From: Variovorax sp. J2L1-78
GTDB taxonomy: Bacteria; Pseudomonadota; Gammaproteobacteria; Burkholderiales; Burkholderiaceae_C
NCBI RefSeq assembly: GCF_030317205.1
Contig: NZ_JASZYB010000001.1
Location: 2,604,001-2,668,000, forward strand
Length of the DNA stretch: 64,000 bases
Direction: 5' to 3'
Shown here: one piece after another, positions 1-8,813 of the stretch
Layout: each line of letters starts with the position of its first letter
How positions within the stretch are numbered: position 1 is the first letter of the stretch
Position numbers and translations under genes: made by a program
Notes under the pieces: model-generated
What the model was told of the DNA's origin: nothing
The model's input: the letters and a program-made list of their open reading frames with translations, nothing else
The model's database searches: none

Positions 1-201
1 CTCGCGCGCGATGCGCCGCCGCTCGGCCGCCGATTTCTCCGGAAAGCACAGGGCCAGGTTGGTGTCGACCACATACCGGCGCGGCACGGCCACCGTATGC
101 AGCAGGCGACCCAGCACCATGCCGAACCCGCGCGACACCCGCAGCGGAACATGGGCCATCGCCCGCATGAAGACGATGCCCAGGCGGCTGCCAACGCTCA
201 T
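1..201 (-). CDS. Lipid A biosynthesis acyltransferase, N-terminal part (runs off the left edge)
   Basis: The first 67 codons of an LpxL/HtrB-family inner-membrane acyltransferase are present; the rest lies outside the window. The start reads MSVGSRLGIVFMRAMAHVPL and continues with a stretch that includes NLALCFPEKSAAERR, typical of the family's N-terminus, where an amphipathic helix precedes the catalytic H-x4-D/E box. The ATG overlaps the TGA of the upstream acyltransferase gene by 4 bases (ATGA), so the two are translationally coupled. A tandem pair of such genes next to metK suggests that two secondary acyl chains of lipid A are added by adjacent enzymes. The family call is firm; which acyl position this one serves cannot be told. 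Confidence 0.8.
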   Translation of the reverse strand, partial: MSVGSRLGIVFMRAMAHVPLRVSRGFGMVLGRLLHTVAVPRRYVVDTNLALCFPEKSAAERRRIARE

Positions 202-1073
202 GCTGCCGCGCTTTCGGGCGCTTCGGCCTTGGGTTGCTTGAAGCGGGCGTAGTCCCAGACGTACTGCCCGGGCAAGCGCCGGATCAACGCCTCGACGCCG
301 GCATTGAGCGCCGTCGCGGCCTGCTCGGGCGTCGAGCGCGGGTCGCTCATCGCGGTGCCGTCGAAGGCTTCGAAACGAATCGCATAGCGCGCACCGCGCA
401 GGCGCTCGCACACGCACAGAAACACGTGCGCACCGGTCTGTTGCGCGAGGCGCTGCAGCAAGGTCATCGTGTAGGCCGGCCGGCCGAAGAATGGCGCCCA
501 GACGCCCTGCCCGAGCGGCGGCACCTGGTCGGGGAGCATGCCGGTGTAGCCGCCCGCGCGCAGCGAGCGGATCAACCCGCGAACGCCCGCCACGCTGGTC
601 GGCAGCATCTGCAGGCCGGCCCGGTCGCGCGAGCCCTTGACCAGTTCGGCCATCCAGGCCTTGCGGGGGGGCCGGTACAGGGCGGTGAGTGGTCCGTAAG
701 TGCACTCGTAGCGCTCGGCGACGGCCTGGCCGCACAGTTCCCAACTGCCCAGGTGCGGCGTGATGAAGATGACGCCCTTGCGTTCGTTCATCGCCGCCTC
801 GAAGCCCTCGGCGCCCTCCCAGCGCACGATGCGCGGCAGCACGCTCTCGCCGCGCGGGCGCGACCACAGCCAGGGCAGTTCGGCCGCCATCGCGCCGGCC
901 GCACCGATGGCCGGGCGGTACTGCGCGGGCGTGAAGCCCGCGGCCGCGGCGTTGGCGCGGAAGCGGCGCCGGTAGTCGGGCGCCATCCACCACACCAGCC
1001 AACCGAACACCACGCCGAGCCGCTGCATCCAGGGCAGCGGTACGCGGGCGAGCAATCGGAAGAGAAAGATCAT
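198..1073 (-). CDS. Lipid A biosynthesis lauroyl/myristoyl acyltransferase (LpxL/HtrB family)
   Basis: This 291-residue protein should transfer an acyl group from acyl-ACP onto Kdo2-lipid A at the inner membrane. A hydrophobic N-terminal segment (about residues 1-31) precedes the catalytic H-x4-E box, HLGSWE at residues 107-112. PDQVPP and FFGRPA segments follow, as expected in this family. I chose the ATG at 1073 because it puts the membrane helix at the N-terminus; an upstream TTG at 1139 would add 22 residues of non-family character. It is first of a coupled pair with the partial gene at 1-201 and diverges from metK. Confidence 0.88.
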   Translation of the reverse strand: MIFLFRLLARVPLPWMQRLGVVFGWLVWWMAPDYRRRFRANAAAAGFTPAQYRPAIGAAGAMAAELPWLWSRPRGESVLPRIVRWEGAEGFEAAMNERKGVIFITPHLGSWELCGQAVAERYECTYGPLTALYRPPRKAWMAELVKGSRDRAGLQMLPTSVAGVRGLIRSLRAGGYTGMLPDQVPPLGQGVWAPFFGRPAYTMTLLQRLAQQTGAHVFLCVCERLRGARYAIRFEAFDGTAMSDPRSTPEQAATALNAGVEALIRRLPGQYVWDYARFKQPKAEAPESAAA

Positions 1074-1296
1074 TCGGGGAAGTGGGAGGCGGTTACTCGC
1101 TTGATGCCCGAATGCAAGGGCGGCCGGGCTGGAATACAATGAAATTGTCGCTGAGTTACGGAACTACTTGCAGGGCGACACGCACAAGCGCCGAGCGATT
1201 GTGCCTTGGCCGAAACGGCCGTCTGCTAAAGCGTTCGCCAGAGCTCCCCACGGAATCGGCAACGCGCCTTTCAACCTGATGGAGTATTTAAAGCAC

Positions 1297-2478
1297 ATGG
1301 CGAACGATTTCCTCTTCACGTCCGAATCCGTCTCCGAAGGCCACCCCGACAAGGTGGCCGACCAGATCTCCGACGCGATCCTCGACGCGATCTTCGAACA
1401 GGATCCGCGCAGCCGCGTGGCCGCCGAGACGCTGACCAACACCGGCCTCGTGGTGCTCGCCGGCGAGATCACGACCAACGCGCACGTCGACTACATCCAG
1501 GTCGCGCGCGACACCATCAAGCGCATCGGCTACGACAACACCGACTACGGCATCGACTACAAGGGTTGCGCCGTGATGGTCTGCTACGACAAGCAGTCGA
1601 ACGACATCGCCCAGGGCGTCGACCACGCAAGCGACGACCACCTCAACATTGGCGCCGGCGACCAGGGCCTGATGTTCGGCTACGCCTGCGACGAGACGCC
1701 CGAGCTGATGCCCGCGCCGATCTACTACGCGCACCGCCTCGTGGAACGCCAGGCGCAGCTGCGCAAGGACGGCCGACTGCCCTTCCTGCGCCCCGACGCC
1801 AAGAGCCAGGTCACGATGCGCTATGTCGACGGCAAGCCGCACAGCATCGACACCGTGGTCCTTTCCACGCAGCACCACCCGGATCAGAGCGAGACGGCCA
1901 CCAAGATGAAGGCCTCGTTCAACGAAGCGATCATCGAAGAGATCATCAAGCCGGTGCTGCCCAAGGAATGGCTTCAGAACACGCGCTACCTGATCAACCC
2001 GACGGGCCGCTTCGTCATCGGCGGCCCGCAAGGCGACTGCGGCCTGACCGGCCGCAAGATCATCGTCGACACCTACGGCGGCGCCTGCCCGCACGGTGGC
2101 GGCGCGTTCTCGGGCAAGGACCCGTCCAAGGTCGACCGCTCGGCCGCCTACGCCGCGCGCTACGTGGCCAAGAACATCGTGGCCGCCGGCATCGCGCGCC
2201 AGTGCCAGATCCAGGTCGCCTACGCGATCGGCGTGGCCCAGCCGATGAACATCACGGTCTACACCGAAGGCACCGGCCTGATTCCCGACGACAAGATCGC
2301 CGAGTTGGTGCGCGAGCATTTCGACCTGCGTCCGAAGGGCATCATCCAGATGCTCGACCTGCTGCGACCGATCTACCAGAAGACCGCCGCCTACGGCCAC
2401 TTCGGCCGCGAAGAGCCGGAGTTCACCTGGGAAGCGACGACCAAGGCCGCCGACCTGCGCGCGGCTGCCGGCCTCTGA
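1297..2478 (+). CDS. metK: S-adenosylmethionine synthase
   Basis: MetK makes S-adenosylmethionine from methionine and ATP in the cytoplasm. The 393-residue protein has the N-terminal EGHPDK box with active-site His16, the GAGDQG signature at residues 119-124, and the glycine-rich [16 protein letters not shown] segment near residue 270. Length and motifs match the family from end to end. The open frame extends upstream to 1168, but family conservation starts at [10 protein letters not shown], so the start is the ATG at 1297, with GGAG at 1281-1284 somewhat far upstream. The roughly 220-base leader shows no riboswitch that I recognise. Confidence 0.97.
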   Translation: MANDFLFTSESVSEGHPDKVADQISDAILDAIFEQDPRSRVAAETLTNTGLVVLAGEITTNAHVDYIQVARDTIKRIGYDNTDYGIDYKGCAVMVCYDKQSNDIAQGVDHASDDHLNIGAGDQGLMFGYACDETPELMPAPIYYAHRLVERQAQLRKDGRLPFLRPDAKSQVTMRYVDGKPHSIDTVVLSTQHHPDQSETATKMKASFNEAIIEEIIKPVLPKEWLQNTRYLINPTGRFVIGGPQGDCGLTGRKIIVDTYGGACPHGGGAFSGKDPSKVDRSAAYAARYVAKNIVAAGIARQCQIQVAYAIGVAQPMNITVYTEGTGLIPDDKIAELVREHFDLRPKGIIQMLDLLRPIYQKTAAYGHFGREEPEFTWEATTKAADLRAAAGL

Positions 2479-2491
2479 CCATTCTCCGGCT

Positions 2492-2878
2492 TCACCGTCG
2501 CACCGCGACGGCCTCGATCTCCACCCGCACCGGCGCGATCAACCCCGAAATGACGGTGGATCGCGCCGGTGCCGTTTCCGGCGCAAAGCGCTCGCCCCAG
2601 GCCGCATTGAAGGCCGGGTAGTCGTCCCCGTCGACCAGCCACACGGTCGCCTTGACCACGTCGGCCAGCGTGCAGCCGGCACGCACAAGGATGGCTTCGA
2701 TCATGTCGAGCGCCACATGCGTCTGACCCGCAATGTCGGGCGCCGCAGGCTTCCCGTCGCGCATCGGCACTTGCCCCGACACGAAGACCAACGCGCCCTC
2801 GGCCACCACCGCCGGTGAGATCGGTTGCGTCTTTCCCGCCCGGACCACCGGCGGCCCGATGTGCGTGATGGCGTCCAT
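2492..2878 (-). CDS. RidA/YjgF-family enamine/imine deaminase
   Basis: A 128-residue protein of the YjgF/YER057c/UK114 family, which hydrolyses reactive 2-iminoacids and enamines to ketoacids and ammonia. The VFVSGQVPMRDGKPA strand, the central QTHVALDMIEAIL helix and the C-terminal PVRVEIEAVAV strand carrying the carboxylate-binding Arg are all present. It is the last gene of the operon that begins at 8694, three bases after the Bug receptor. Placement beside a FAD amino-acid dehydrogenase fits well, because such enzymes release iminoacids. It converges on metK with a 13-base gap. Confidence 0.9.
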   Translation of the reverse strand: MDAITHIGPPVVRAGKTQPISPAVVAEGALVFVSGQVPMRDGKPAAPDIAGQTHVALDMIEAILVRAGCTLADVVKATVWLVDGDDYPAFNAAWGERFAPETAPARSTVISGLIAPVRVEIEAVAVRR

Positions 2879-2881
2879 CGC

Positions 2882-3883
2882 TCAATCGGGCTTGGCGCCG
2901 GAGGCCTGGACGATCTTGGCCCACTTGTCGGCCTCGACCTTCACGAAGGCCTTGAACTCCGTGGCGCTGCTGCCGCCCAGCGTGAAGCCGCGCGAGCCGA
3001 AGTACTCCTGGATGTCGGCGCTGGCCAGCGCCTTGTTCACTTCGCGATTGAGCTGCTCGACGACGGCCGGCGGCGTGGCAGCCGGCGCGAACAAGCCCTG
3101 CCACGACAGCGCCTCGAAGCCGGGGTAGCCGCTCTCGGCGATGGTCGGCACGTTAGGCAGCATTTTGTGGCGCGTCTTCGAGGTCACGGCGATCGGCTGC
3201 AGCTTGCCGGCTTCCAGTTGCGGCCAGACCACGAGGAAGTCGCCGAACATCGTGTCGATCTGCCCGCCCATCAGGTCGCTCAGCGCACCCGCGCTGCCGC
3301 GGTAGGGGATATGGAGCATCGACACCTTGGCCGACAGCTTGAACATCTCGCCGGTGAGGTGCATCGAGGTGCCGTTGCCGGGCGATCCGCAACTGATCGA
3401 GCCTGGCTTGGCCTTGGCCATCGCCACCACCTCGGCGACCGTCTTGCCCGCGAAGCCGGGGTTGCGCACCAGCACCAGCGGTGACGAGACGACGAGCGAC
3501 ACCGGCGCGAAGTCCTTCACCACGTCGTAGGGCAGCTTGGGGTACAGCGCGTTGGCGATGGCGTTGCTGCCGGTCACGCCCATGAGCAGCGTGTAGCCGT
3601 CGGGTGCCGACTTGGCGACGTAGTCGGCGCCGAGCGTGCCGCCGGCACCGGCGCGGTTGTCGACCACCACCGGCTGGCCCCACGCCGCCGCCAGCTTCTC
3701 GCCGATGCGGCGCGCCAGCAGATCGGTGCTGCCGCCCGGCGGAAAAGGCACGACGATGTGAATGGGCTTGGTCGGGAAACTCTGCGCCGCGGCCAGCGAT
3801 GGCAGCAGCGCGGTGGCGGCCAGTGCCATGACGCCGCCAAGTGCGAGGTGCCGACTGCGTTGGAGAAGGGTGGTGGATGTCAT
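2882..3883 (-). CDS. Bug/TctC-family periplasmic substrate-binding protein
   Basis: A 333-residue tripartite-tricarboxylate-type receptor. A signal peptide ends near LPSLAAAQ, followed by FPTKPIHIVVPFPPGGSTD, the standard first strand and loop of the family, then VVVDNRAGAGG and GYTLLMG. The start at 3883 has a clear AGGAG 7-8 bases upstream, which lies inside the end of hyuB; an upstream ATG at 3910 lacks this. No TctA or TctB membrane partner is in the window. Its place between hyuB and ridA suggests it binds the substrate of the hydantoinase-like pathway. Ligand unknown. Confidence 0.9.
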   Translation of the reverse strand: MTSTTLLQRSRHLALGGVMALAATALLPSLAAAQSFPTKPIHIVVPFPPGGSTDLLARRIGEKLAAAWGQPVVVDNRAGAGGTLGADYVAKSAPDGYTLLMGVTGSNAIANALYPKLPYDVVKDFAPVSLVVSSPLVLVRNPGFAGKTVAEVVAMAKAKPGSISCGSPGNGTSMHLTGEMFKLSAKVSMLHIPYRGSAGALSDLMGGQIDTMFGDFLVVWPQLEAGKLQPIAVTSKTRHKMLPNVPTIAESGYPGFEALSWQGLFAPAATPPAVVEQLNREVNKALASADIQEYFGSRGFTLGGSSATEFKAFVKVEADKWAKIVQASGAKPD

Positions 3884-3887
3884 CGTT

Positions 3888-5504
3888 TCACTCCTGGGGT
3901 TTCGTTGCATGGGGGTGGTTCGCGGTGGCAGCGTCGAGCGCGCCCCAGCCGCCGCCGCCGGCCGTCTCGATCACGAGGCGGTCGCCGGCCTGCCATTCGG
4001 TCCGGGCGCGGGCGCCCAGCGTCTCCACGATTCCATTCGCGCGCTCGATGCGCGCGGCCGACGACGCACCCGCGCCGCCGCCTTGCGCACCGCGCGCCTG
4101 CGACACATGCCGCTCGCCGCGGTACGACAGCGACGCGCGGCCTTCGAGCAGCCGGTACACGCGGCGCACCCCGTCGCCACCCGCGTGCAGGCCCGCGCCG
4201 CCCGAGCCGTGGCGGATCGCGTAGCACTCGACCTGCAGCGGTGCCTCGCTCTCGATCACCTCGACCGGCGTGTTGCGCGCGTTGCCGATGTCGGTCGACA
4301 CGCCCGGCGTGCCGGCGCCTTGCGCACTCGCGCCGGCGCCGCTGGCGATGATCTCGGTGAGCATCCAGCGCCGGCCGTCGTCGCGCGTGCCGCTGAGCGA
4401 CATCACGGTCGCGACGCCGGCGTGCGGCGCCACCGACACGCCGGCCGCCGCCTGCGACCAGGCGCCGAGCATCGCGTTGCAGGCCATCTTCACGGTGGCC
4501 GTGCGCGCGTTCACCGCGGCGGGCAAGTCGGGGTTCAGCACGCTGCCGGGCGGCAGGTGCAACGTCAACGGCGCCAGGCAGCCCGCGTTGTTCGGCGCGT
4601 CGGGCGCCAGCGTGCGCATGAAGAAGAGCGCCGCCGACAGCACGCTGCCAGGCGAGGCGTTGACCGGTCCGCGCACCTGCGGCGAGCTGCCGGCGAAGTC
4701 GATGTCGATGGCGTCGCCGGTCTTGCGGATGCGCACCGCGATGTGCACCGGGTGGTCGCTGATGCCGTCACCGTCGAGCTGGTCGTGCCAGGCCCAGTCG
4801 CCGTCGGGTGCGTCGCGCAGCGCGGCGCGCGTCATCTGCTCGGCCTGCGCGATGAGCGCGTTGCATACCGGCCCGAACACATCACCGGTGCGTTCGGCCA
4901 GCGCCGCCAGTTCGCGTGCACCCAGGCTCACCGCCGACCACTGCGCCGCCAGGTCGCCGCGCAGGTTGACCGGCGTGCGGCTGTTGGCGTCGAGGATGGT
5001 CTGCACGTTGGCATCGATGCCCTCCACCGTGCGCCAGCGCAGCGGCGGCAGGCGCAGTCCCTCTTGGTAGATCTCGGTGGCGTTCGGCGGGATGGAGCCC
5101 GGTGTCATGCCGCCCACGTCCTGGTGGTGCATGCAGGTCGCGGCCACAGCGATCACCTCGCCGCCGAGCAGCACGGGGCGCACCACCACGAGGTCGGGCA
5201 AATGCGTGCCGCCGGACCACGGGTCGTTCATCAGGTAGCCCTCGCCGTCGCGCATCGACGCGGCGGGGAAGCGCGCGAGCACGCCGCCGACCGCGGGGAT
5301 CAGCGAGCCCAGCAGCAGCGGCAGCGAGCGCGCCTGCGCCAGCAGCCGGCCGTCGGGCAGGAACAGCGCGGCCGCACAATCGCCGCCCTCGCGGGCGATG
5401 GACGAATAGGCGGCGCGCATCATGCCGGTCTGCATCCGATCGACGGCGCCCTGCAGCGCGAGGCGCAGCGGCTCCATGCGCGCGGTGATGGTCGCGTCCG
5501 TCAT
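3888..5504 (-). CDS. hyuB: Hydantoinase/oxoprolinase B-family subunit
   Basis: A 538-residue HyuB-type subunit. With HyuA it forms ATP-dependent enzymes that open cyclic amides (N-methylhydantoin, 5-oxoproline) or carboxylate ketones. Visible family features are the N-terminal MEPLRLALQGAVDRMQTGMMRAAYSSI helix, the YLMNDPWSGGTHLPDLVVVRPVL block, and the HHQDVGGMTPGS metal/substrate loop. The ATG overlaps the hyuA TGA by 4 bases. Its own end carries the ribosome-binding site of the Bug gene. Substrate cannot be read from sequence; the neighbouring FAD dehydrogenase and RidA point to an amino-acid-derived ring or amide. Confidence 0.9.
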   Translation of the reverse strand: MTDATITARMEPLRLALQGAVDRMQTGMMRAAYSSIAREGGDCAAALFLPDGRLLAQARSLPLLLGSLIPAVGGVLARFPAASMRDGEGYLMNDPWSGGTHLPDLVVVRPVLLGGEVIAVAATCMHHQDVGGMTPGSIPPNATEIYQEGLRLPPLRWRTVEGIDANVQTILDANSRTPVNLRGDLAAQWSAVSLGARELAALAERTGDVFGPVCNALIAQAEQMTRAALRDAPDGDWAWHDQLDGDGISDHPVHIAVRIRKTGDAIDIDFAGSSPQVRGPVNASPGSVLSAALFFMRTLAPDAPNNAGCLAPLTLHLPPGSVLNPDLPAAVNARTATVKMACNAMLGAWSQAAAGVSVAPHAGVATVMSLSGTRDDGRRWMLTEIIASGAGASAQGAGTPGVSTDIGNARNTPVEVIESEAPLQVECYAIRHGSGGAGLHAGGDGVRRVYRLLEGRASLSYRGERHVSQARGAQGGGAGASSAARIERANGIVETLGARARTEWQAGDRLVIETAGGGGWGALDAATANHPHATKPQE

Positions 5505-7459
5505 TCGGATGCCCCCTCGCTGCGTTCGAGCAGCAACGAGTCATCGGGAAGGCGCTGCCAGCGCCAGCCTTCGGGCACCCACACGGTGGTGAGCGCGGCG
5601 AAGAGCGAGGCCGGGCCGCTGCCCGAGGGCGGCAAGCCGGTCCACGCGCTTGTGGCCGCTTCCGGTGCGGGCACGGTGAACGGCGTGGGCTGCGGCAGCG
5701 CCGCTTCGAACACGGTGCGCATCTGGCGCACTTGCAGCGCCTGTCGCGCTGGCACGTTGCCGCGCAGTTGCGCGTGGCGTTGCTCGAAGCGTTCGGCAAG
5801 CGCATCGACCGTGTCGGTGTCGGGCGACCACGGCACGTCGATGGCGAATTCCTGGCCGGCGTGGCACAGCGCAAGGTGCCAGTGCGTGGCCTGGCCCTGT
5901 GCATCAGCGAGCGCGTGCAGCGCCTGCAGCTGGTTGTCGTCCAACAGCACGTCCATGGCCTGTTCGACGGTCCGCGTCGGTGCGGCGCACAACATGCCGA
6001 GCGCGGCGATCACGCCGGCCTGAGGCAGCACGCGCACCTGCGTCATGCCGGCCAGGTCGGCAACCTCGGCAGCATGTTGCGCGCCACCGCCACCGGCGGC
6101 CACGAGCAGGCTGTCGGCCGGGTCGAGCCCGCGCTGGAAGCTGCGCATCTTCAACGCCTCGGCCATCGCCGACGCGGCCGTGCGGACGACGGCCTGGGCC
6201 GCGTCGCGCACATCGATGCCCAGTGGCGACGCGGCGTCGCGCTGCAATGCCACCTCGGCCGCCGTGAGGTCGAGCGACACGCCGCCCGCGAGCTGCGCCG
6301 GCAGACGGCCCAGCACGCACAGCGCATCGGTCAACGTCGCGCGGTCGCCGCCCAGGCCGTAGGCCGCCGGGCCGGGCCATGCGCCCTGCGAGCGCGGACC
6401 CAGCCGCAGCGCGCCGCCCGGCAGCGCACGCACCACGCTGCCACCGCCGACCGAGAGCGATTCGACATTGGCGCAACGCAGTCGCAGGCTCAGATCGCCG
6501 ACCTGCAGCGCCTCGCCGAAGGCCGGGCGGCCGTGCTCGACGATGCCGATGTCGGTGCTGGTGCCGCCGACGTCGATGGCCATGACCACGGCCGGCGCAT
6601 CAGCGCGTCCGCGCAGGCTCGCGGCGACCCCTTCGAGCGCAGCGCACGGCCCCGACATCGCCAGGCCGACAGGCCGCGCGGCCACGTCGCGCCAGGCACC
6701 GGTGCCGCCTTCGGAGCGCATCAGGAACGGTTCGGGCAAACCACGCGCGGTGAGCGCGCTGGCCAGTTCGCGCAGGTAGTCGGCGACCATCGGCTTGGCA
6801 TAGGCGTCGAGCGCGGTGGTCAGAAAGCGTTCGAACTCGCGCGGTTTCGGGTCGACCTCGCTCGACAGCGACACCGTCAGGTGCGGCAGCCGCGCGGCCA
6901 GTACATCGCGCAGTTGCTGCTCGTGCGCTGGGTTGCGGTGCGCGAACAGCAGGCACACGGCCACGGCGCGCACGCCCGACTGTGCGATGGCATCGGCGAT
7001 GCAGTCGAAGCCGTCGAGCGTGAGCGGTGCTGTCTCGCGGCCCTGCGCGTCGATGCGTCCCGCGACCTCGAAGCGCAGGTGCGCGGGGAAGAGGCGCTCG
7101 TCCGGCGTCGGCTTCGCGATGACCGGCAGGTACAGCTCGCGCCGCTCCTGGCGGCCGAGCGCCAGCACGTCGCCCATGCCGGCGGTCGTCAGCACCGCGA
7201 CCGGCGGGGCATTTTGTTCGAGCAGCAGATTCGTGACCACGGTGGACCCGTGCACGATGCGGGCCACCTGCTGGGGTGCGATGCCGTTCTCGGCACGGAT
7301 GCGATCGATGGCCGCGAGCACGGGCTCGGCCAATTTTCCCGCCTCGCGCGGATGCTTCAGGCTCGCCATCCGGCCGTCGTCGGCGACCGCGACGGCATCG
7401 ATGAAGGTGCCGCCCATGTCGACACCGATGGCCCAGCGTAACGTGTCGGGCCCGACCAT
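5501..7459 (-). CDS. hyuA: Hydantoinase/oxoprolinase A-family subunit (ATP-dependent)
   Basis: A 652-residue HyuA subunit with an actin-like ATPase fold. The first phosphate-binding strand is GVDMGGTFIDAV (residues 12-23) and the second is DVGGTSTDIG, with SVGGGS and a C-terminal SLFAALTTVWVPEGWRW segment. The open frame runs further upstream to 8518 in the shadow of the dehydrogenase gene. The start is set at 7459, where ATG overlaps that gene's TGA by one base (TGATG) and family similarity begins. It is coupled to hyuB by an ATGA overlap. HyuA and HyuB are expected to form a heteromer. Confidence 0.92.
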   Translation of the reverse strand: MVGPDTLRWAIGVDMGGTFIDAVAVADDGRMASLKHPREAGKLAEPVLAAIDRIRAENGIAPQQVARIVHGSTVVTNLLLEQNAPPVAVLTTAGMGDVLALGRQERRELYLPVIAKPTPDERLFPAHLRFEVAGRIDAQGRETAPLTLDGFDCIADAIAQSGVRAVAVCLLFAHRNPAHEQQLRDVLAARLPHLTVSLSSEVDPKPREFERFLTTALDAYAKPMVADYLRELASALTARGLPEPFLMRSEGGTGAWRDVAARPVGLAMSGPCAALEGVAASLRGRADAPAVVMAIDVGGTSTDIGIVEHGRPAFGEALQVGDLSLRLRCANVESLSVGGGSVVRALPGGALRLGPRSQGAWPGPAAYGLGGDRATLTDALCVLGRLPAQLAGGVSLDLTAAEVALQRDAASPLGIDVRDAAQAVVRTAASAMAEALKMRSFQRGLDPADSLLVAAGGGGAQHAAEVADLAGMTQVRVLPQAGVIAALGMLCAAPTRTVEQAMDVLLDDNQLQALHALADAQGQATHWHLALCHAGQEFAIDVPWSPDTDTVDALAERFEQRHAQLRGNVPARQALQVRQMRTVFEAALPQPTPFTVPAPEAATSAWTGLPPSGSGPASLFAALTTVWVPEGWRWQRLPDDSLLLERSEGASE

Positions 7460-8694
7460 CAGAAGCGATCGGGCCGGAACGGCGTCAGGTCGACCTGCGG
7501 CGCACGGCCGGCCACCAGGTGCGCGATCTCGCGGCCGGTGCTGGCGCCCATGCACATGCCCATGTGGCCGTGGCCGAAGGCCAACCACGCGTTGTCCGCA
7601 CCGCGCGCGCGACCGACCACAGGCAGGCTGTCGGGCATGCAGGGGCGGTGACCCATCCAGCGCGTGATCTCGGAGGTGTCGAGGTGCGGGAACAGGTGGC
7701 GGCCTTGCTGCAGCAGCGCGTCGGCGCGCTCGTAATTCGGCGGCGCCTGCAAGCCGGCGAATTCCACCGTGCCGGCGAGGCGCAGACCCATCGCCATCGG
7801 GTTGACCATCAGGTTGTGTTCGACCGCCATCACCGTGTGGCGCAAGGCGAGGTTCGAGCTGCGCACGGTGACGTGGTAACCGCGCTGGGTTTCGAGCGGC
7901 ACGCGCTCGCCCAGCGCCGCCGCCAGCGGTGCCGACCAGGCCCCGGCGGCAACGACGACGCCGTCGACCGCCAGCGTGTTGCCTGAATCGAGCTTCACGC
8001 CGGTCACCCGGCCGCCCTGGCGCTCGAAGCCCACGACGCTGTGCCCGTTGCGCCGGGCGCCATCGGCGACGCAGCGCGCGTGCAGCGCTTTCACCAGAGC
8101 GGAGGGATCGGATGTCGAGCCGTTGTCGGGTGCCAGCAGGCCGAACCGGAAGCGGCCTTTCAGGTCGGGCTCCAGCGCCTCGAGCTCGTCGCGCTCGACA
8201 TCGACCAGCTTCACGCCGAGCGAGCGACGCAGGTTCATGCCCCACTGCCACTGCGCGGCCGCTTCCCGCGACGAATAGACGTAGAGACAACCGCTGCGGC
8301 GTACCAGCGATTGCGCCTCGGCGTGTTCCAGCAGCGGGTCGTAGCAGTCGAAGATGGGTTCGAGCAGCGTGCGCAACGCGGTGGCGATGCGCGTGACCTC
8401 CTCGCGGTTCGAGTGCTGCAGCATGCGCACCAGCCAGGGCAGCACGACCGGCGCATAGCGCCAGCGCACGGTGAGCGGCCCCAGCGGGTCGAGCAGCCAG
8501 CGCGGCACGCGCCTCCACATGCCGGGCATGCCGACGGGCAGGCAGGCGCTGGGCGACAGCGAGCCCGCATTGCCGAACGAGCAGGCCTCGCCCGGTTCAA
8601 GGGGATCGATGAAGGTGACCTGGTGACCGTCGCGCTGCAACCATGCTGCGGTGCAGACGCCCACGATGCCGGTTCCGATGACGGCGATGTGCAT
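7459..8694 (-). CDS. FAD-dependent D-amino-acid dehydrogenase-like oxidoreductase (DadA/DAO family)
   Basis: A 411-residue flavoprotein. The N-terminal Rossmann motif GTGIVG (residues 7-12) is followed by an acidic strand end (TFIDP), CSFGNAGSLSPS, and the C-terminal GHGHMGMCMGASTGREIAHLVAG block that closes over FAD in DadA-type enzymes. It should oxidise an amino acid to its iminoacid, passing electrons to the quinone pool or oxygen. It is first of the operon with hyuA, hyuB, Bug and ridA. The start at 8694 (MHIAVIGTG) is preferred; in-frame ATGs at 8703 and 8727 are possible. Stereochemistry of the substrate is not settled by sequence. Confidence 0.87.
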   Translation of the reverse strand: MHIAVIGTGIVGVCTAAWLQRDGHQVTFIDPLEPGEACSFGNAGSLSPSACLPVGMPGMWRRVPRWLLDPLGPLTVRWRYAPVVLPWLVRMLQHSNREEVTRIATALRTLLEPIFDCYDPLLEHAEAQSLVRRSGCLYVYSSREAAAQWQWGMNLRRSLGVKLVDVERDELEALEPDLKGRFRFGLLAPDNGSTSDPSALVKALHARCVADGARRNGHSVVGFERQGGRVTGVKLDSGNTLAVDGVVVAAGAWSAPLAAALGERVPLETQRGYHVTVRSSNLALRHTVMAVEHNLMVNPMAMGLRLAGTVEFAGLQAPPNYERADALLQQGRHLFPHLDTSEITRWMGHRPCMPDSLPVVGRARGADNAWLAFGHGHMGMCMGASTGREIAHLVAGRAPQVDLTPFRPDRF

Positions 8695-8752
8695 GCGGCG
8701 CATTCTGGGAACCGCCATCCTCATCAATCAAGCCAATTCTTTTGATGTGTGC

Positions 8753-8767
8753 ATCAGACTTTCTGAT
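8753..8767. promoter_or_regulatory. LysR-type operator (ATC-N9-GAT)
   Basis: ATCAGA-CTT-TCTGAT is a perfect inverted repeat with six-base arms and contains the classic ATC-N9-GAT pattern of LysR regulators. It lies in the 119-bp divergent region, 47 bases from the lysR start and 59 from the dehydrogenase start. A second, looser ATCAA-N10-TTGAT repeat at 8727-8746 could be the activation site. Binding by the adjacent LysR protein is inferred. Confidence 0.65.
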
Positions 8768-8813
8768 AATCCACCGCCATGCCCGTCCTCGACCGTCCCA
8801 CCGTGGTGCAGCC

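Noticed and set aside
1168..1296. N-terminal extension of metK to 1168
   Set aside because: The 43 extra residues have no family character and conserved MetK sequence begins at 1297.
1074..1296. SAM or SAH riboswitch before metK
   Set aside because: No recognisable conserved core of either class, and the leader is short of clear pairing.
7460..8518. HyuA extended to 8518 giving a 1005-residue protein
   Set aside because: The extra part is the antisense-like shadow frame of the dehydrogenase gene. The family start is at 7459 with a TGATG overlap.
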